From Chloroflexota bacterium (GTDB lineage: Bacteria > Chloroflexota > Ktedonobacteria > Ktedonobacterales > Ktedonobacteraceae), in contig JAJZEJ010000519.1 in the NCBI GenBank assembly GCA_021828635.1, positions 1 through 6,062 on the forward strand: a stretch of DNA of 6,062 bases, in the 5' to 3' direction. Under the pieces are notes generated by a model. The model saw nothing but the letters and a program-made list of their open reading frames with translations, was not told where the DNA came from and did not search any database. Made by a program: the position numbers and the translations under genes. Positions 1 to 5,874 of the stretch are shown piece by piece. How positions within the stretch are numbered: the stretch's first letter is position 1; each line of letters starts with the position of its first letter.

Positions 1-51
1 CTGGTTTTCCTTTTTTATTGTACATCCTACCAGGAAATTTTTAGATTTCAT
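1..51 (-). CDS. Start of an unidentified gene running off the left edge
   Basis: A minus-strand reading frame opens with ATG at 51-49 and stays open for all 17 codons to the window edge (MKSKNFLVGCTIKKENQ). A purine-rich stretch, AGAGGAAAGGAG, lies directly before the ATG; its GAGG is about 7 nt upstream, a workable ribosome binding site. A sigma70-like promoter sits about 65 nt upstream (118-146). The same frame stays open upstream, with another in-frame ATG near position 131, but that codon overlaps the promoter and has no obvious ribosome site. The visible part is too short for any function to be proposed. It would be the next gene after the par/rep operon in the same direction, under its own promoter. 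Confidence 0.35.
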   Translation of the reverse strand, partial: MKSKNFLVGCTIKKENQ

Positions 52-117
52 CTCCTTTCCTCTTCTGTAGTAAAGTACAGCCTTACTGTGAACTGAGAAA
101 CAATCTTGCTGTTCTAA

Positions 118-146
118 ATAATACATAACAAATGTTCTTTTGTCAT
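118..146 (-). promoter_or_regulatory. Predicted sigma70-type promoter for the left-edge gene
   Basis: On the minus strand, a -35-like ATGACA (146-141) and a -10-like TATTAT (123-118) are separated by exactly 17 bp. The expected start site is near 111, giving a leader of about 60 nt before the ATG at 51. The -10 is close to consensus and the surroundings are AT-rich. Called by eye only. Confidence 0.4.
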
Positions 147-207
147 CACCCCCTGAATTTTATTTTGGCAAATGTCGATTTTCCGACCCTTTTTGGGCCT
201 ATGTAAA

Positions 208-248
208 ATATGCTATAAACTGGCTTCTCAGGCCAGTTTATAGCATAT
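208..248 (-). terminator. Perfect 17-bp hairpin downstream of the par/rep operon
   Basis: The arms 208-224 and 232-248 are perfectly complementary over 17 bp (ATATGCTATAAACTGGC and its complement) around a 7-nt loop. The hairpin begins about 60 bp after the stop codon of the initiator gene on the minus strand and is followed by ATTTTAC, a weak T-rich tail. This fits a transcription terminator for the parA-parB-initiator operon, though the stem is AT-rich. A protein-binding inverted repeat is the alternative. Confidence 0.5.
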
Positions 249-259
249 ACGACTGAAGA

Positions 260-303
260 AAAAAGCCGCCAGGTAGCGCCGAAAAAGCCGCCAGGTAGCG
301 CCG
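260..303. repeat. Two tandem copies of a 22-bp repeat
   Basis: Two identical 22-bp units lie head to tail (260-281 and 282-303). Each is a short A run followed by GCCGCCAGGTAGCGCC and G. The core is itself a rough inverted repeat (GCCGC against GCGCC). The second copy ends 5 bp from the stop codon of the initiator gene. The 22-bp length lies within the usual iteron range, but two copies are few. They may be initiator-binding sites or simply a small tandem duplication. Confidence 0.6.
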
Positions 304-308
304 AAAAT

Positions 309-2114
309 TCAAGACAAAAGGGGTATATTGCTGCTAGATTCCTCGTCGGATGCGTCCAAGAAGGATAAAGGAGCGACAGTGATTTGAATATGGAAATCTA
401 GCCATGTATCAAACCATTTCTTTGGCGGAAGTTTGACCAGTGCTTCTTGATAACCCCACTGGCTGATTAGTTTGTCTGCCTGCAAATGGTTGAGGGCTTT
501 TTCAAAACGTTGCCGCGTTTTGTCTGGATCGTTGCGGTTCTGCGGCAGACTCAATTCATCGAAGATACTGCGAAGCTGGCGCGTGATATAACCGCCTTGC
601 ACGTTCATTCGTAAGTTGAAAGTGACAAGACGAGCTAAGCGTTTTTCCCAAAACTCTCTCATAGGGTCGTAGCCCAATGCCCTCTGCAAGAGGTAGGCTG
701 TCTGGCGATTGGGGCCGGATAGGAATGGCTCCAAGCATTTACCCGGACGATAGCGCCAGGCAATAGGCAACCCCGTTTCTGTATCAGGCGACAACTCCCC
801 TTGTTGAATGAATTCTGGAATGGTCATGATGTAGCTTTCAAGTTGAAGAGCTTGTTTTTTGGGGCGTCCACGTCGGCGCGGTTGGCCTGATGCCAGTTCT
901 TCTTTTACCCATTGCTGAAGCGTCACATGGGTATCCCGTATGCGTTCTATACTTTTGCTGATAGTTTCAAGTTCTTCACGGCGATAGCTATATTGATGGG
1001 TCTGTCCTTCAGTGTCCTCGTATTTTCGTGGTTGGATGCCGCGATAGTTCAAAATGTGTTCGGAAGAAATCCAGGTATAGCCTTCTTCATCAGATGAGGC
1101 CATCCATTGCGCGAGTAGAGCCAGAAAGACATCACCATCGAGGTCAGAGAACAGACGAATCTGTTTCCAGAGTGTTTCAACGTCATTGGTGGTTGTCGGT
1201 CGCCATTCAATTTGTGCTGTATTTTTTTCCTGATGATACAAATAAGTAGGCGTCTGTGCGGGCTGTTGGTGTAACCAGCCCTCACCTCCACTTTGCGCGT
1301 TACTATATGCTGCTAATACTCCCTGCACGGCCAAGGGGGTAGGAGTGAGCGCGACAGGCTGATCGGTGTTGAACACGTGAGGAATAGTCGGACGCTCACG
1401 ATGTTTCATGGTTTCCTGATGCAATTGCCAGTAGAGAATGATCAATTCTCGTGCAGCTTGCTGTGCGCTATGCCATAGCTCTGTTTTGATCTGGGCAGGT
1501 GTAGGGGCATTAGTGCTATCGCTCTCTCCGCTGCCCTTTTTCTTACGTTGCTTCGTTTTTGTTGGCTGCTGCTGTATAGTAATAGATGATTGTCTTGAAA
1601 GTATAAAGGCATGCTGAATTTTCTCAAAGAGAGCATATCCCTGATTGCCAAGTTGATCGAGTCGATACATATTTAGACGAGTTGGATCATGTGGATGTGG
1701 AATAAGCGCATGAGAACCCGCGCTCAACTCGAAAGGTAGTGTAACAAGGCTTGGATCATCAGTAGCCAGTTGTGGTCGTTGTACAGCGTGCGTGAGTTGT
1801 ACAGGGTACTGTTGCGCAAAGCGCAGATCATCAGACTTTGCCCACAGACGAAATGTAGTCGTTTCTTGTGTGGCAATCGTCAAAGTAGAGGTGAGCTGGG
1901 TACGAGAAAAGAAAAACGTCTGGCCGAGTGTTCCGTCACCACTTTCTGGTAGTTCTACCCAGCCTTCATTGCGCAGTTCTTTGAGGTCTTCAGCTTCGAG
2001 ATTTGTGTACGTGTCAGTTTGAGTCCATATCCAGAAGATATAATCTGGATAGGATGGTAAAGCAAATGCCTCCGGCTGAAACGCCGATTGGAATGGCGTA
2101 AGCAATGATGCCAT
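309..2114 (-). CDS. Probable plasmid-type replication initiator, winged-helix protein
   Basis: This 601-residue protein is not one I recognise by name. Residues ~25-70 hold a Trp/Phe-rich segment; 184-210 is a basic, low-complexity linker (KTKQRKKK at 186-193) that probably separates two domains. Residues ~316-400 (DLDGDVFLALLAQW, then YTWISSEHILNYRGI) look like a winged helix of the kind found in TrfA/RepA initiators. An AT-hook-like RRGRPKK follows at 414-420. Residues ~484-575 (YDPMREFWEKRLARLVTFNLR, a helix ending near 545, then LISQWGY) look like a second winged helix. Two winged helices behind parAB suggest a replication initiator; this is inference from fold-like patterns and context. 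The ATG at 2114 has only a weak purine-rich ribosome site (GAGAGAAG). The gene starts 62 bp after parB, with no terminator or clear promoter between, so it is probably expressed from the parA promoter. A regulator or other DNA-binding par accessory protein remains possible. Confidence 0.55.
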   Translation of the reverse strand: MASLLTPFQSAFQPEAFALPSYPDYIFWIWTQTDTYTNLEAEDLKELRNEGWVELPESGDGTLGQTFFFSRTQLTSTLTIATQETTTFRLWAKSDDLRFAQQYPVQLTHAVQRPQLATDDPSLVTLPFELSAGSHALIPHPHDPTRLNMYRLDQLGNQGYALFEKIQHAFILSRQSSITIQQQPTKTKQRKKKGSGESDSTNAPTPAQIKTELWHSAQQAARELIILYWQLHQETMKHRERPTIPHVFNTDQPVALTPTPLAVQGVLAAYSNAQSGGEGWLHQQPAQTPTYLYHQEKNTAQIEWRPTTTNDVETLWKQIRLFSDLDGDVFLALLAQWMASSDEEGYTWISSEHILNYRGIQPRKYEDTEGQTHQYSYRREELETISKSIERIRDTHVTLQQWVKEELASGQPRRRGRPKKQALQLESYIMTIPEFIQQGELSPDTETGLPIAWRYRPGKCLEPFLSGPNRQTAYLLQRALGYDPMREFWEKRLARLVTFNLRMNVQGGYITRQLRSIFDELSLPQNRNDPDKTRQRFEKALNHLQADKLISQWGYQEALVKLPPKKWFDTWLDFHIQITVAPLSFLDASDEESSSNIPLLS

Positions 2115-2176
2115 TGGATCACTTCTCTCTCTCTGTTAACTATCCTATCGCAAAATCAATGTCTCTGGTATAGCTC

Positions 2177-3304
2177 TTATGCTTGTGTCTGCTCTAAAAG
2201 ATTACTCATCCATGTATGCCACTGGTCAACGCTATTGCGTACACGCTCTCTTGCTTCGGGAGACATCGTAGCAAGTGTACTTTGCAGTCGGTCGTAGATC
2301 TTATAGATTTGCGCTTTATCCCGCGATAACAGGTGTTCCAATGTTACTAACTCGACGACCGAAGATACGGGGCGTGGCACAGTCGTGGCTATTGTTGGAG
2401 GAGTTTGCTCAGATATTCTCTCCGTGTTTTCGACTGGTGCTGACAAAGAGGATGGGTTTGCCAGCATGCGGGCGGCAAGCTCTGTTCTCTCTGGCTCTTC
2501 TGGAAGCGAGGTGGTGTTTTTCTGAGCTACATACTCTTCGTGAGAGCGAACACTTTCTTTGATAGTTATTTTTTTGGCAGCTTGAAGAATTTGTGAGATG
2601 CTGTTAGCTGGCAATTCTCCTCGTGCGACAAAGGCAATCAGATATTTGCGATCCTCTTCGTTAGGAACATTGCCCAGGTCTCGAATAGTTCTAAGAGGTA
2701 CATCAGGATGTTCTTTGACGAGTTGACGCACTTCTAAAGGCACTCGTATGATCGCCAGATGGTCGTCTACATGGGCTTTCTTCTTTTTCACTTTTGCCGC
2801 AATTTGTTCTATTGATAATCCTTGCTCACGCAATTTCTGATAGGATTCCGCCAGTTCGTAAGGAGTCAAATCTTTGCGTTGCACGTTCTCAATGAGAGCA
2901 ATTTCGGCCATTTCAGTGTCTGAGACGCTAGCATCGAGGATAATAGCCTCGGCTTCACGAATACCCTTCATACGCATAGCCCGCCAGCGCCGTTCACCGC
3001 ATGCGATATCATAATATCCCGCATTGGCCAGAGACTCTCGTACTACCAGTGGTTCGAGCAGCCCATGTTCTAAAATAGAGTCACCTAACTGGTCGAGTTC
3101 CTCTTCATCAAACTCTTTGCGTGGCTGATGTGGATTTGGCCGTAAATGATCGAGTGTGACCAGATCGGGACGCCGCTTCTCTCGCGTGATAACCTGGTCT
3201 ACAACAGCTTCGATACCTTCAAAGGCTCCCGAAGATGGTTGTGGTTGTGTGACACTGGCATAAAGCTCATCGAAATTTGGAATGGCCCGTTTTTTTGTTG
3301 CCAT
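2177..3304 (-). CDS. parB: ParB-family partition protein (CTP-dependent DNA clamp)
   Basis: The 375-residue protein has the full ParB/Spo0J layout. A variable N-terminus (1-45) probably contacts ParA. The ParB/Srx nucleotide-binding domain spans about 48-155, with NPHQPR at 57-62, GERRWRA at 103-109 (the conserved CTP/phosphate motif) and ENVQRKDLTPYELA at 139-152. A helix-turn-helix follows (LSIEQIAAKVKKKKAHVDDHL, ~163-183) with helices to about 245. A polar linker (250-315) leads to a helical C-terminus (316-372), probably for dimerisation. Known ParBs load at a 16-bp parS palindrome and slide outward. The second half of this helix-turn-helix, KKKKAHVDDHL, differs from the GKSRSTVANLLRLL type of chromosomal ParBs, consistent with a different site. 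The likely target is the nearby ATCTGCATATGCAGAT. The ATG lies 6 bp after the parA stop, with its ribosome site (GAGGAG) inside the last parA codons, which suggests translational coupling. Confidence 0.93.
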   Translation of the reverse strand: MATKKRAIPNFDELYASVTQPQPSSGAFEGIEAVVDQVITREKRRPDLVTLDHLRPNPHQPRKEFDEEELDQLGDSILEHGLLEPLVVRESLANAGYYDIACGERRWRAMRMKGIREAEAIILDASVSDTEMAEIALIENVQRKDLTPYELAESYQKLREQGLSIEQIAAKVKKKKAHVDDHLAIIRVPLEVRQLVKEHPDVPLRTIRDLGNVPNEEDRKYLIAFVARGELPANSISQILQAAKKITIKESVRSHEEYVAQKNTTSLPEEPERTELAARMLANPSSLSAPVENTERISEQTPPTIATTVPRPVSSVVELVTLEHLLSRDKAQIYKIYDRLQSTLATMSPEARERVRNSVDQWHTWMSNLLEQTQA

Positions 3305-3310
3305 TGTTAT

Positions 3311-4297
3311 TTACTCCTCTTCTTTCCTGCTTTGTGTCTTTCTGCTACCCACTTTGCTTTGCTCACGTTGCTTGTTGTAGTACATCATAGCTCGTTCAAA
3401 TTGTACTTGCGCTAACGAGAGATCGGGGCTTTGAATTTTTCGTAGCAATTCGGTCAGCAAAGCCCAATAGGAGACAGAAATGGCATCAATGGGGTGGGTG
3501 AGTAGCACACACGAACGTCTATTGGTAGCGTTGATAAATGCTGCACTCTCATTAGTATATGCTTCAAAACAGGAGAGATGCAAGCGTGGGAATTGCTTAT
3601 TCAAGGTTGGAACAAGTTTATCCTGGATATATTCCATCAGTCTCGTGTGTTCTGCATAGCGCACCCGACTAAAGACGATGCCTACGATTTTGAGATTAGG
3701 GTTAATAGTACGTGCCTCGTTAATAGAGTTACACAAGATAATCAATCCCTGCGTAGGCCATTGTTCCGGCACGGTGGGTATCAGTACGTAGTCAGCGACA
3801 ATGAAGGCGTTGACAGTCAATTTGCCGAGGTCGGGATGGGTATCAATAAAAATATAGTCATAGTTTTGTCGGTAACTTTGTAGGGCTGTGCGCAGGAGTG
3901 ATCCCCAACTTGGATTATGGATCAGATCGTTTTCTGCACGAGCAGCAGCGATATTACAGGGTAGTAGATCAGGACCGCTGACAATATTCTCTGGCGGAAT
4001 AGTGAGCCGTGCTAAAATCTCTTGATTTGAGGCATCAATAAATTGTTTTGATACCTTGTCAAAGTACGTCTGTTTGACGGCCTGCTCGAAGGTTGATTGC
4101 CCTGTTATCAGGGTATAGGTAGTATGCTCTAATTTGCTTGGCTCAATACCCAACGCTGCGGTCGTATTGCCCTGTAAATCGGCATCCACCAGCAGGACGC
4201 GCTTGCCAAGTAGCGTGAGTCCTACACCCAAATTGATGGTAGAGCTTGTTTTTGTGACTCCACCTTTAAGGTTGGAACTCACGATGATTGTTCCCAT
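3311..4297 (-). CDS. parA: ParA-family partition ATPase
   Basis: This 328-residue ParA/MinD-type ATPase drives DNA segregation by ATP-dependent nucleoid binding, with ParB stimulating hydrolysis. The deviant Walker A is KGGVTKTS at 11-18, with signature lysine K11 and catalytic K16. The Walker A' region is VDADLQGN (37-44), and Walker B is IFIDTHPDLG (149-158). There is no N-terminal helix-turn-helix domain, so it resembles the short Soj-like ParAs. It is longer than these at the C-terminus, where residues 300-328 form a charged tail (KQREQSK, then RKTQSRKEEE). The start at 4297 is chosen because GGAGGGG lies 3 nt ahead and MGTIIVSSNLKGG is a standard ParA beginning. An in-frame ATG at 4348 would add 17 residues, but it lies inside an operator palindrome and has no ribosome site. 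It is the first gene of parA-parB-initiator. A consensus-like promoter at 4366-4394 and a palindrome just past its start site suggest self-regulation. Confidence 0.95.
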   Translation of the reverse strand: MGTIIVSSNLKGGVTKTSSTINLGVGLTLLGKRVLLVDADLQGNTTAALGIEPSKLEHTTYTLITGQSTFEQAVKQTYFDKVSKQFIDASNQEILARLTIPPENIVSGPDLLPCNIAAARAENDLIHNPSWGSLLRTALQSYRQNYDYIFIDTHPDLGKLTVNAFIVADYVLIPTVPEQWPTQGLIILCNSINEARTINPNLKIVGIVFSRVRYAEHTRLMEYIQDKLVPTLNKQFPRLHLSCFEAYTNESAAFINATNRRSCVLLTHPIDAISVSYWALLTELLRKIQSPDLSLAQVQFERAMMYYNKQREQSKVGSRKTQSRKEEE

Positions 4298-4300
4298 AAA

Positions 4301-4307
4301 CCCCTCC
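4301..4307 (-). promoter_or_regulatory. Strong ribosome binding site that fixes the parA start
   Basis: GGAGGGG on the minus strand is followed by TTT and the ATG at 4297. The GGAGG core is 5 nt from the start codon, which is optimal. It decides in favour of the 328-residue ParA over the upstream in-frame ATG at 4348. Confidence 0.8.
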
Positions 4308-4340
4308 AACATGGGTATTTCTATACAACTATACAATGCG

Positions 4341-4356
4341 ATCTGCATATGCAGAT
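4341..4356. promoter_or_regulatory. Single palindrome in operator position at the parA promoter
   Basis: One exact copy of ATCTGCATATGCAGAT lies alone here; with flanking bases the symmetry extends to 18 bp (4340-4357). It falls between the parA -10 (4371-4366) and the ribosome site, covering roughly +4 to +19 of the expected transcript. It is 97 bp (start to start) from the first copy of array 1. A protein bound here should block promoter clearance. I infer autoregulation by ParB or a ParA-ParB complex, as in many par operons; binding is not shown by sequence alone. Confidence 0.65.
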
Positions 4357-4365
4357 CACTTCCTT

Positions 4366-4394
4366 ATTATGACAAAGTATCTCGCTGTTTGCAA
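4366..4394 (-). promoter_or_regulatory. parA operon promoter
   Basis: On the minus strand TTGCAA (4394-4389) and CATAAT (4371-4366) are spaced by exactly 17 bp; the expected start is near 4359. Upstream, GTAAAAAACTAG (4415-4404) gives an A-tract in the position of an UP element. The same parts occur in the promoter at 5272-5300, which raises confidence in both. Palindromes lie on both sides: one downstream at 4341 and array 1 upstream from 4438. Confidence 0.75.
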
Positions 4395-4437
4395 GTACTT
4401 TTCCTAGTTTTTTACTACTTAGAAAAATTGGAATGTG

Positions 4438-4727
4438 ATCTGCATATGCAGATGAGTAGCATGGCGAGAAACGATCTGCATATGCAGATGAGTAGCATGG
4501 CAAGAAACGATCTGCATATGCAGATGAAAAGCATGGCAAGAAAGTATCTGCATATGCAGATGAGTAGCATGGCAAGAAACGATCTGCATATGCAGATGAA
4601 AAGCATGGCAAGAAAGTATCTGCATATGCAGATAGGTGCGCGGATAGTTTCCTTGTAAAGAGAGAATATGTATCTGCATATGCAGAAGAAGAGTGCTACC
4701 GAAAGGCAGACATCTGCATATGCAGAA
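4438..4727. repeat. Palindrome array 1: eight copies, candidate parS centromere
   Basis: The 16-bp palindrome ATCTGCATATGCAGAT starts at 4438, 4474, 4510, 4546, 4582, 4618, 4672 and 4712. The first six are exact; the last two end in A instead of T. Spacing is exactly 36 bp between the first six, then 54 and 40 bp. The 20-bp spacers in the 36-bp part are of two kinds (GAGTAGCATGGCRAGAAACG and GAAAAGCATGGCAAGAAAGT), so the spacers are conserved too. The array lies between the parA promoter and the broken DUF4190 gene. A cluster of 16-bp palindromes beside parAB is what a ParB-loading centromere looks like. Iterons for the initiator are the main alternative. Confidence 0.85.
4474..4617. repeat. 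Perfect 72-bp tandem duplication inside array 1
   Basis: The segments 4474-4545 and 4546-4617 are identical. Each is palindrome, A-type spacer, palindrome, B-type spacer. The preceding unit at 4438-4473 matches the A-type half with one base change (GGCGAGA for GGCAAGA). The identity points to a recent expansion by unequal recombination or replication slippage. Confidence 0.9.
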
Positions 4728-4735
4728 ATAGTGCC

Positions 4736-5173
4736 TCAGTAGCCGCGCAAGTGTAGATAGACACCGAGAGCGGAGTTGCCGATTGCCAGGATGAGATCAA
4801 GAAGCGCCAATGTTTTATGTATGACAGACCGGTGACCCAAGGCAGAGAAGACGATGCCGAGAATAGCGAGTGGGACGCCTGCTATAGGTAATAACTAGGC
4901 GATCATGCTGATAATACCTAAAACAAGTCTGGCGATGGCCTGACCATTACCTCGCGTTGGTGGTGGATAGGGTGCCTGTGGTGCATATGGTCCCGGCACA
5001 GGCTGAGTATAGGGAGCGTTCGCGTAAGGCATTTGAGAGTAAGGTGATGCTGGTGTCACATTAGCAGATGGATAGGGCGAGACAGGCGGTTGATTAGCAG
5101 GTGGGTAAGGGTTGCTTGGTTTCTCCGGCTGGTAAAGATATTCTGAATAGGGATCGGGAGTTTGATCGCTCAT
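4736..5173 (-). pseudogene. DUF4190-type membrane protein gene with an internal amber codon
   Basis: Reading from ATG 5173 gives MSDQTPDPYSEY, then a Pro/Tyr/Asn-rich cytosolic-type region (to ~72) with PYPPAN and PYAP motifs. TRGNGQAIARLVLGIISMIA (73-92) follows, the start of a membrane segment. Codon 93 is TAG (4897-4895). Past it the same frame continues for 52 codons, with PIAGVPLAILGIVFSALGHRSV and a second membrane segment LILAIGNSALGVYL, to a TGA at 4738-4736. From my memory of DUF4190-type proteins, Trp follows this first membrane stretch, so a TGG-to-TAG change is likely. The second helix also looks shorter than usual. The 92-residue product would lack both complete membrane helices. 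Function in the family is unknown. An upstream in-frame ATG at 5251 would add 26 residues but leaves only a ~14-nt leader and no ribosome site. The gene has its own promoter and sits between the two palindrome arrays. Confidence 0.75.
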
Positions 5174-5271
5174 ATGTTGCGCTTCTTTACTAAATATCTG
5201 GATAGGCAATAGAAGTATTACAAATCCTACATAACAATATGAGTTGTTCATCGAACAGAAATAGCTGCTTC

Positions 5272-5300
5272 AGTATACAAAGTATTGGCTGTGTTTGCAA
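5272..5300 (-). promoter_or_regulatory. Promoter of the broken DUF4190 gene, twin of the parA promoter
   Basis: On the minus strand TTGCAA (5300-5295) and TATACT (5277-5272) are spaced by exactly 17 bp; the expected start is near 5265, about 92 nt before ATG 5173. The spacer shares ATACTTTG with the parA promoter, and the A-tract GTAAAAAACTAG recurs upstream at 5326-5315. Palindrome array 2 begins at 5351. Unlike the parA promoter, no palindrome lies downstream of the start site. Confidence 0.7.
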
Positions 5301-5350
5301 GGATGTTCGGTTCTCTAGTTTTTTACAGTCTGGGAAAGCAATGGAATAAT

Positions 5351-5630
5351 ATCTGCATATGCAGATGAATGCAGAGATGAGAGGCTTCGAGAGAGCAGTG
5401 ATCTGCATAACCGGCCCGTATATCACAACTCACAGTATTTTGTTAAAGGGTATCTGCATATGCAGATGAGCCAGGAATAAGTGACTGAGGGATAGTTGGC
5501 AGAAATCTGCATATGCAGATACGTGCGTGGATGATCTTCTTGTAAAGAGAAGGTTGGTATCTGTATATGCAGATACATGTGGGAGGTAGCTATCTCGTAG
5601 AGGGCAAGACATTTATCTGCATATGCAGAT
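5351..5630. repeat. Palindrome array 2: five copies and a half-site
   Basis: Exact ATCTGCATATGCAGAT copies start at 5351, 5452, 5505 and 5615. The copy at 5559 has one change (ATCTGTATATGCAGAT). A left half only (ATCTGCATA) survives at 5401. Counting the half-site, start-to-start distances are 50, 51, 53, 54 and 56 bp, near five helical turns. The 38-bp spacer at 5521-5558 resembles the one at 4634-4671 in array 1 (27 of 38 positions by eye, shared TCTTGTAAAGAGA-like core). This shows that the two arrays share descent. The other spacers are unrelated to each other, so this array is older or more diverged than array 1. Confidence 0.8.
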
Positions 5631-5653
5631 CATATCAGGAACGCCGCTCTTGA

Positions 5654-5761
5654 TTGTCTGGCGACCGGCACGAACTGTGGTTCATTCAAGCCATCTACTA
5701 CCTAGCCGACCATTCGTGGCGCAATGACCTAGTCGATCAACTGGGATGCCTCAAATGGCTA
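5654..5761 (+). pseudogene. Short coding-like remnant, unidentified
   Basis: A plus-strand frame of 36 codons lies between TGA (5651-5653) and TAA (5762-5764). It reads RHELWFIQAIYYLADHSW, then a C-terminal GCLKWL. The composition looks protein-like, with several Trp, Tyr and aliphatic residues and few rare codons. It has no start codon and no ribosome site. It may be the tail of a degraded gene. I cannot name a family, and chance is possible for so short a frame. The rest of 5631-5811 shows nothing else. Confidence 0.2.
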
Positions 5762-5811
5762 TAACTTCGCTAACACCGTCTGGCCGCATTTGAATACATT
5801 GCCGTAGAATC

Positions 5812-5864
5812 TAGCATCCACGAGGCAGGGTAGCCCTTGCGGCTACCCTGCCTCGTGGATGCTA
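5812..5864 (-). terminator. Perfect 24-bp stem, 5-nt loop, after the ggt gene
   Basis: The arms 5812-5835 and 5841-5864 are perfectly complementary over 24 bp, with loop 5836-5840. The upper stem is GC-rich (GGCAGGGTAGCC and complement). The structure begins 10 bp after the gamma-glutamyltransferase stop codon on the minus strand. There is no T-run after it (ATTCTACGGC), so it is not a textbook intrinsic terminator. Position and strength still favour transcript ending or 3'-end protection. It also insulates array 2 from ggt transcription. A small mobile palindromic element is the alternative. Confidence 0.6.
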
Positions 5865-5874
5865 CGTCACAAGT

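Larger units (their letters stand above)
147..308. other. Intergenic region 3' of the initiator gene, possible origin segment
   Basis: No convincing gene lies between the left-edge promoter and the initiator stop codon. The stretch is AT-rich up to about 215 and holds a perfect hairpin (208-248) and two tandem 22-bp GC-rich repeats (260-303). An AT-rich segment next to short tandem repeats beside an initiator gene is an arrangement found in replication origins. I see no convincing DnaA box and only two repeat copies, so an origin is only a possibility. Confidence 0.25.

Noticed and set aside
114..146. Ten-codon minus-strand frame from ATG 146 after GGGGGTG
   Set aside because: Very short and overlaps the -35 of the predicted promoter; no sign of function.
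912..1249. Plus-strand open frames within the initiator gene
   Set aside because: Shadows of the longer minus-strand gene, with no ribosome sites or recognisable motifs.
3578..3883. 101-codon plus-strand frame within parA
   Set aside because: Lies wholly opposite well-conserved ParA motifs and shows no family-like sequence.
4298..4348. 17-residue N-terminal extension of ParA from ATG 4348
   Set aside because: That ATG is inside the operator palindrome with no ribosome site, whereas ATG 4297 has GGAGG at ideal spacing and gives a standard ParA N-terminus.
4438..4633. CRISPR array (regular repeats with ~20-bp spacers)
   Set aside because: The repeat is a full 16-bp palindrome, the spacers are nearly identical to each other rather than unique, and no cas gene is present.
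4134..4679. Several overlapping open frames on both strands with repeated LHMQMSSMARND- or ICICRS-like peptides
   Set aside because: The peptides are translations of the palindrome array, whose 36-bp period is a multiple of 3 and keeps frames open. They overlap parA or its promoter and have no ribosome sites.
5174..5251. 26-residue hydrophobic N-terminal extension (MNNSYCYVGFVILLLPIQIF) of the DUF4190 gene, perhaps a signal peptide
   Set aside because: Only about 14 nt separate it from the predicted transcript start, with no ribosome site; MSDQTPDPYSEY is a family-like start. Not fully excluded.
5401..5612. Minus-strand frames through array 2
   Set aside because: Composed of translated palindromes and unrelated spacers, without start signals.
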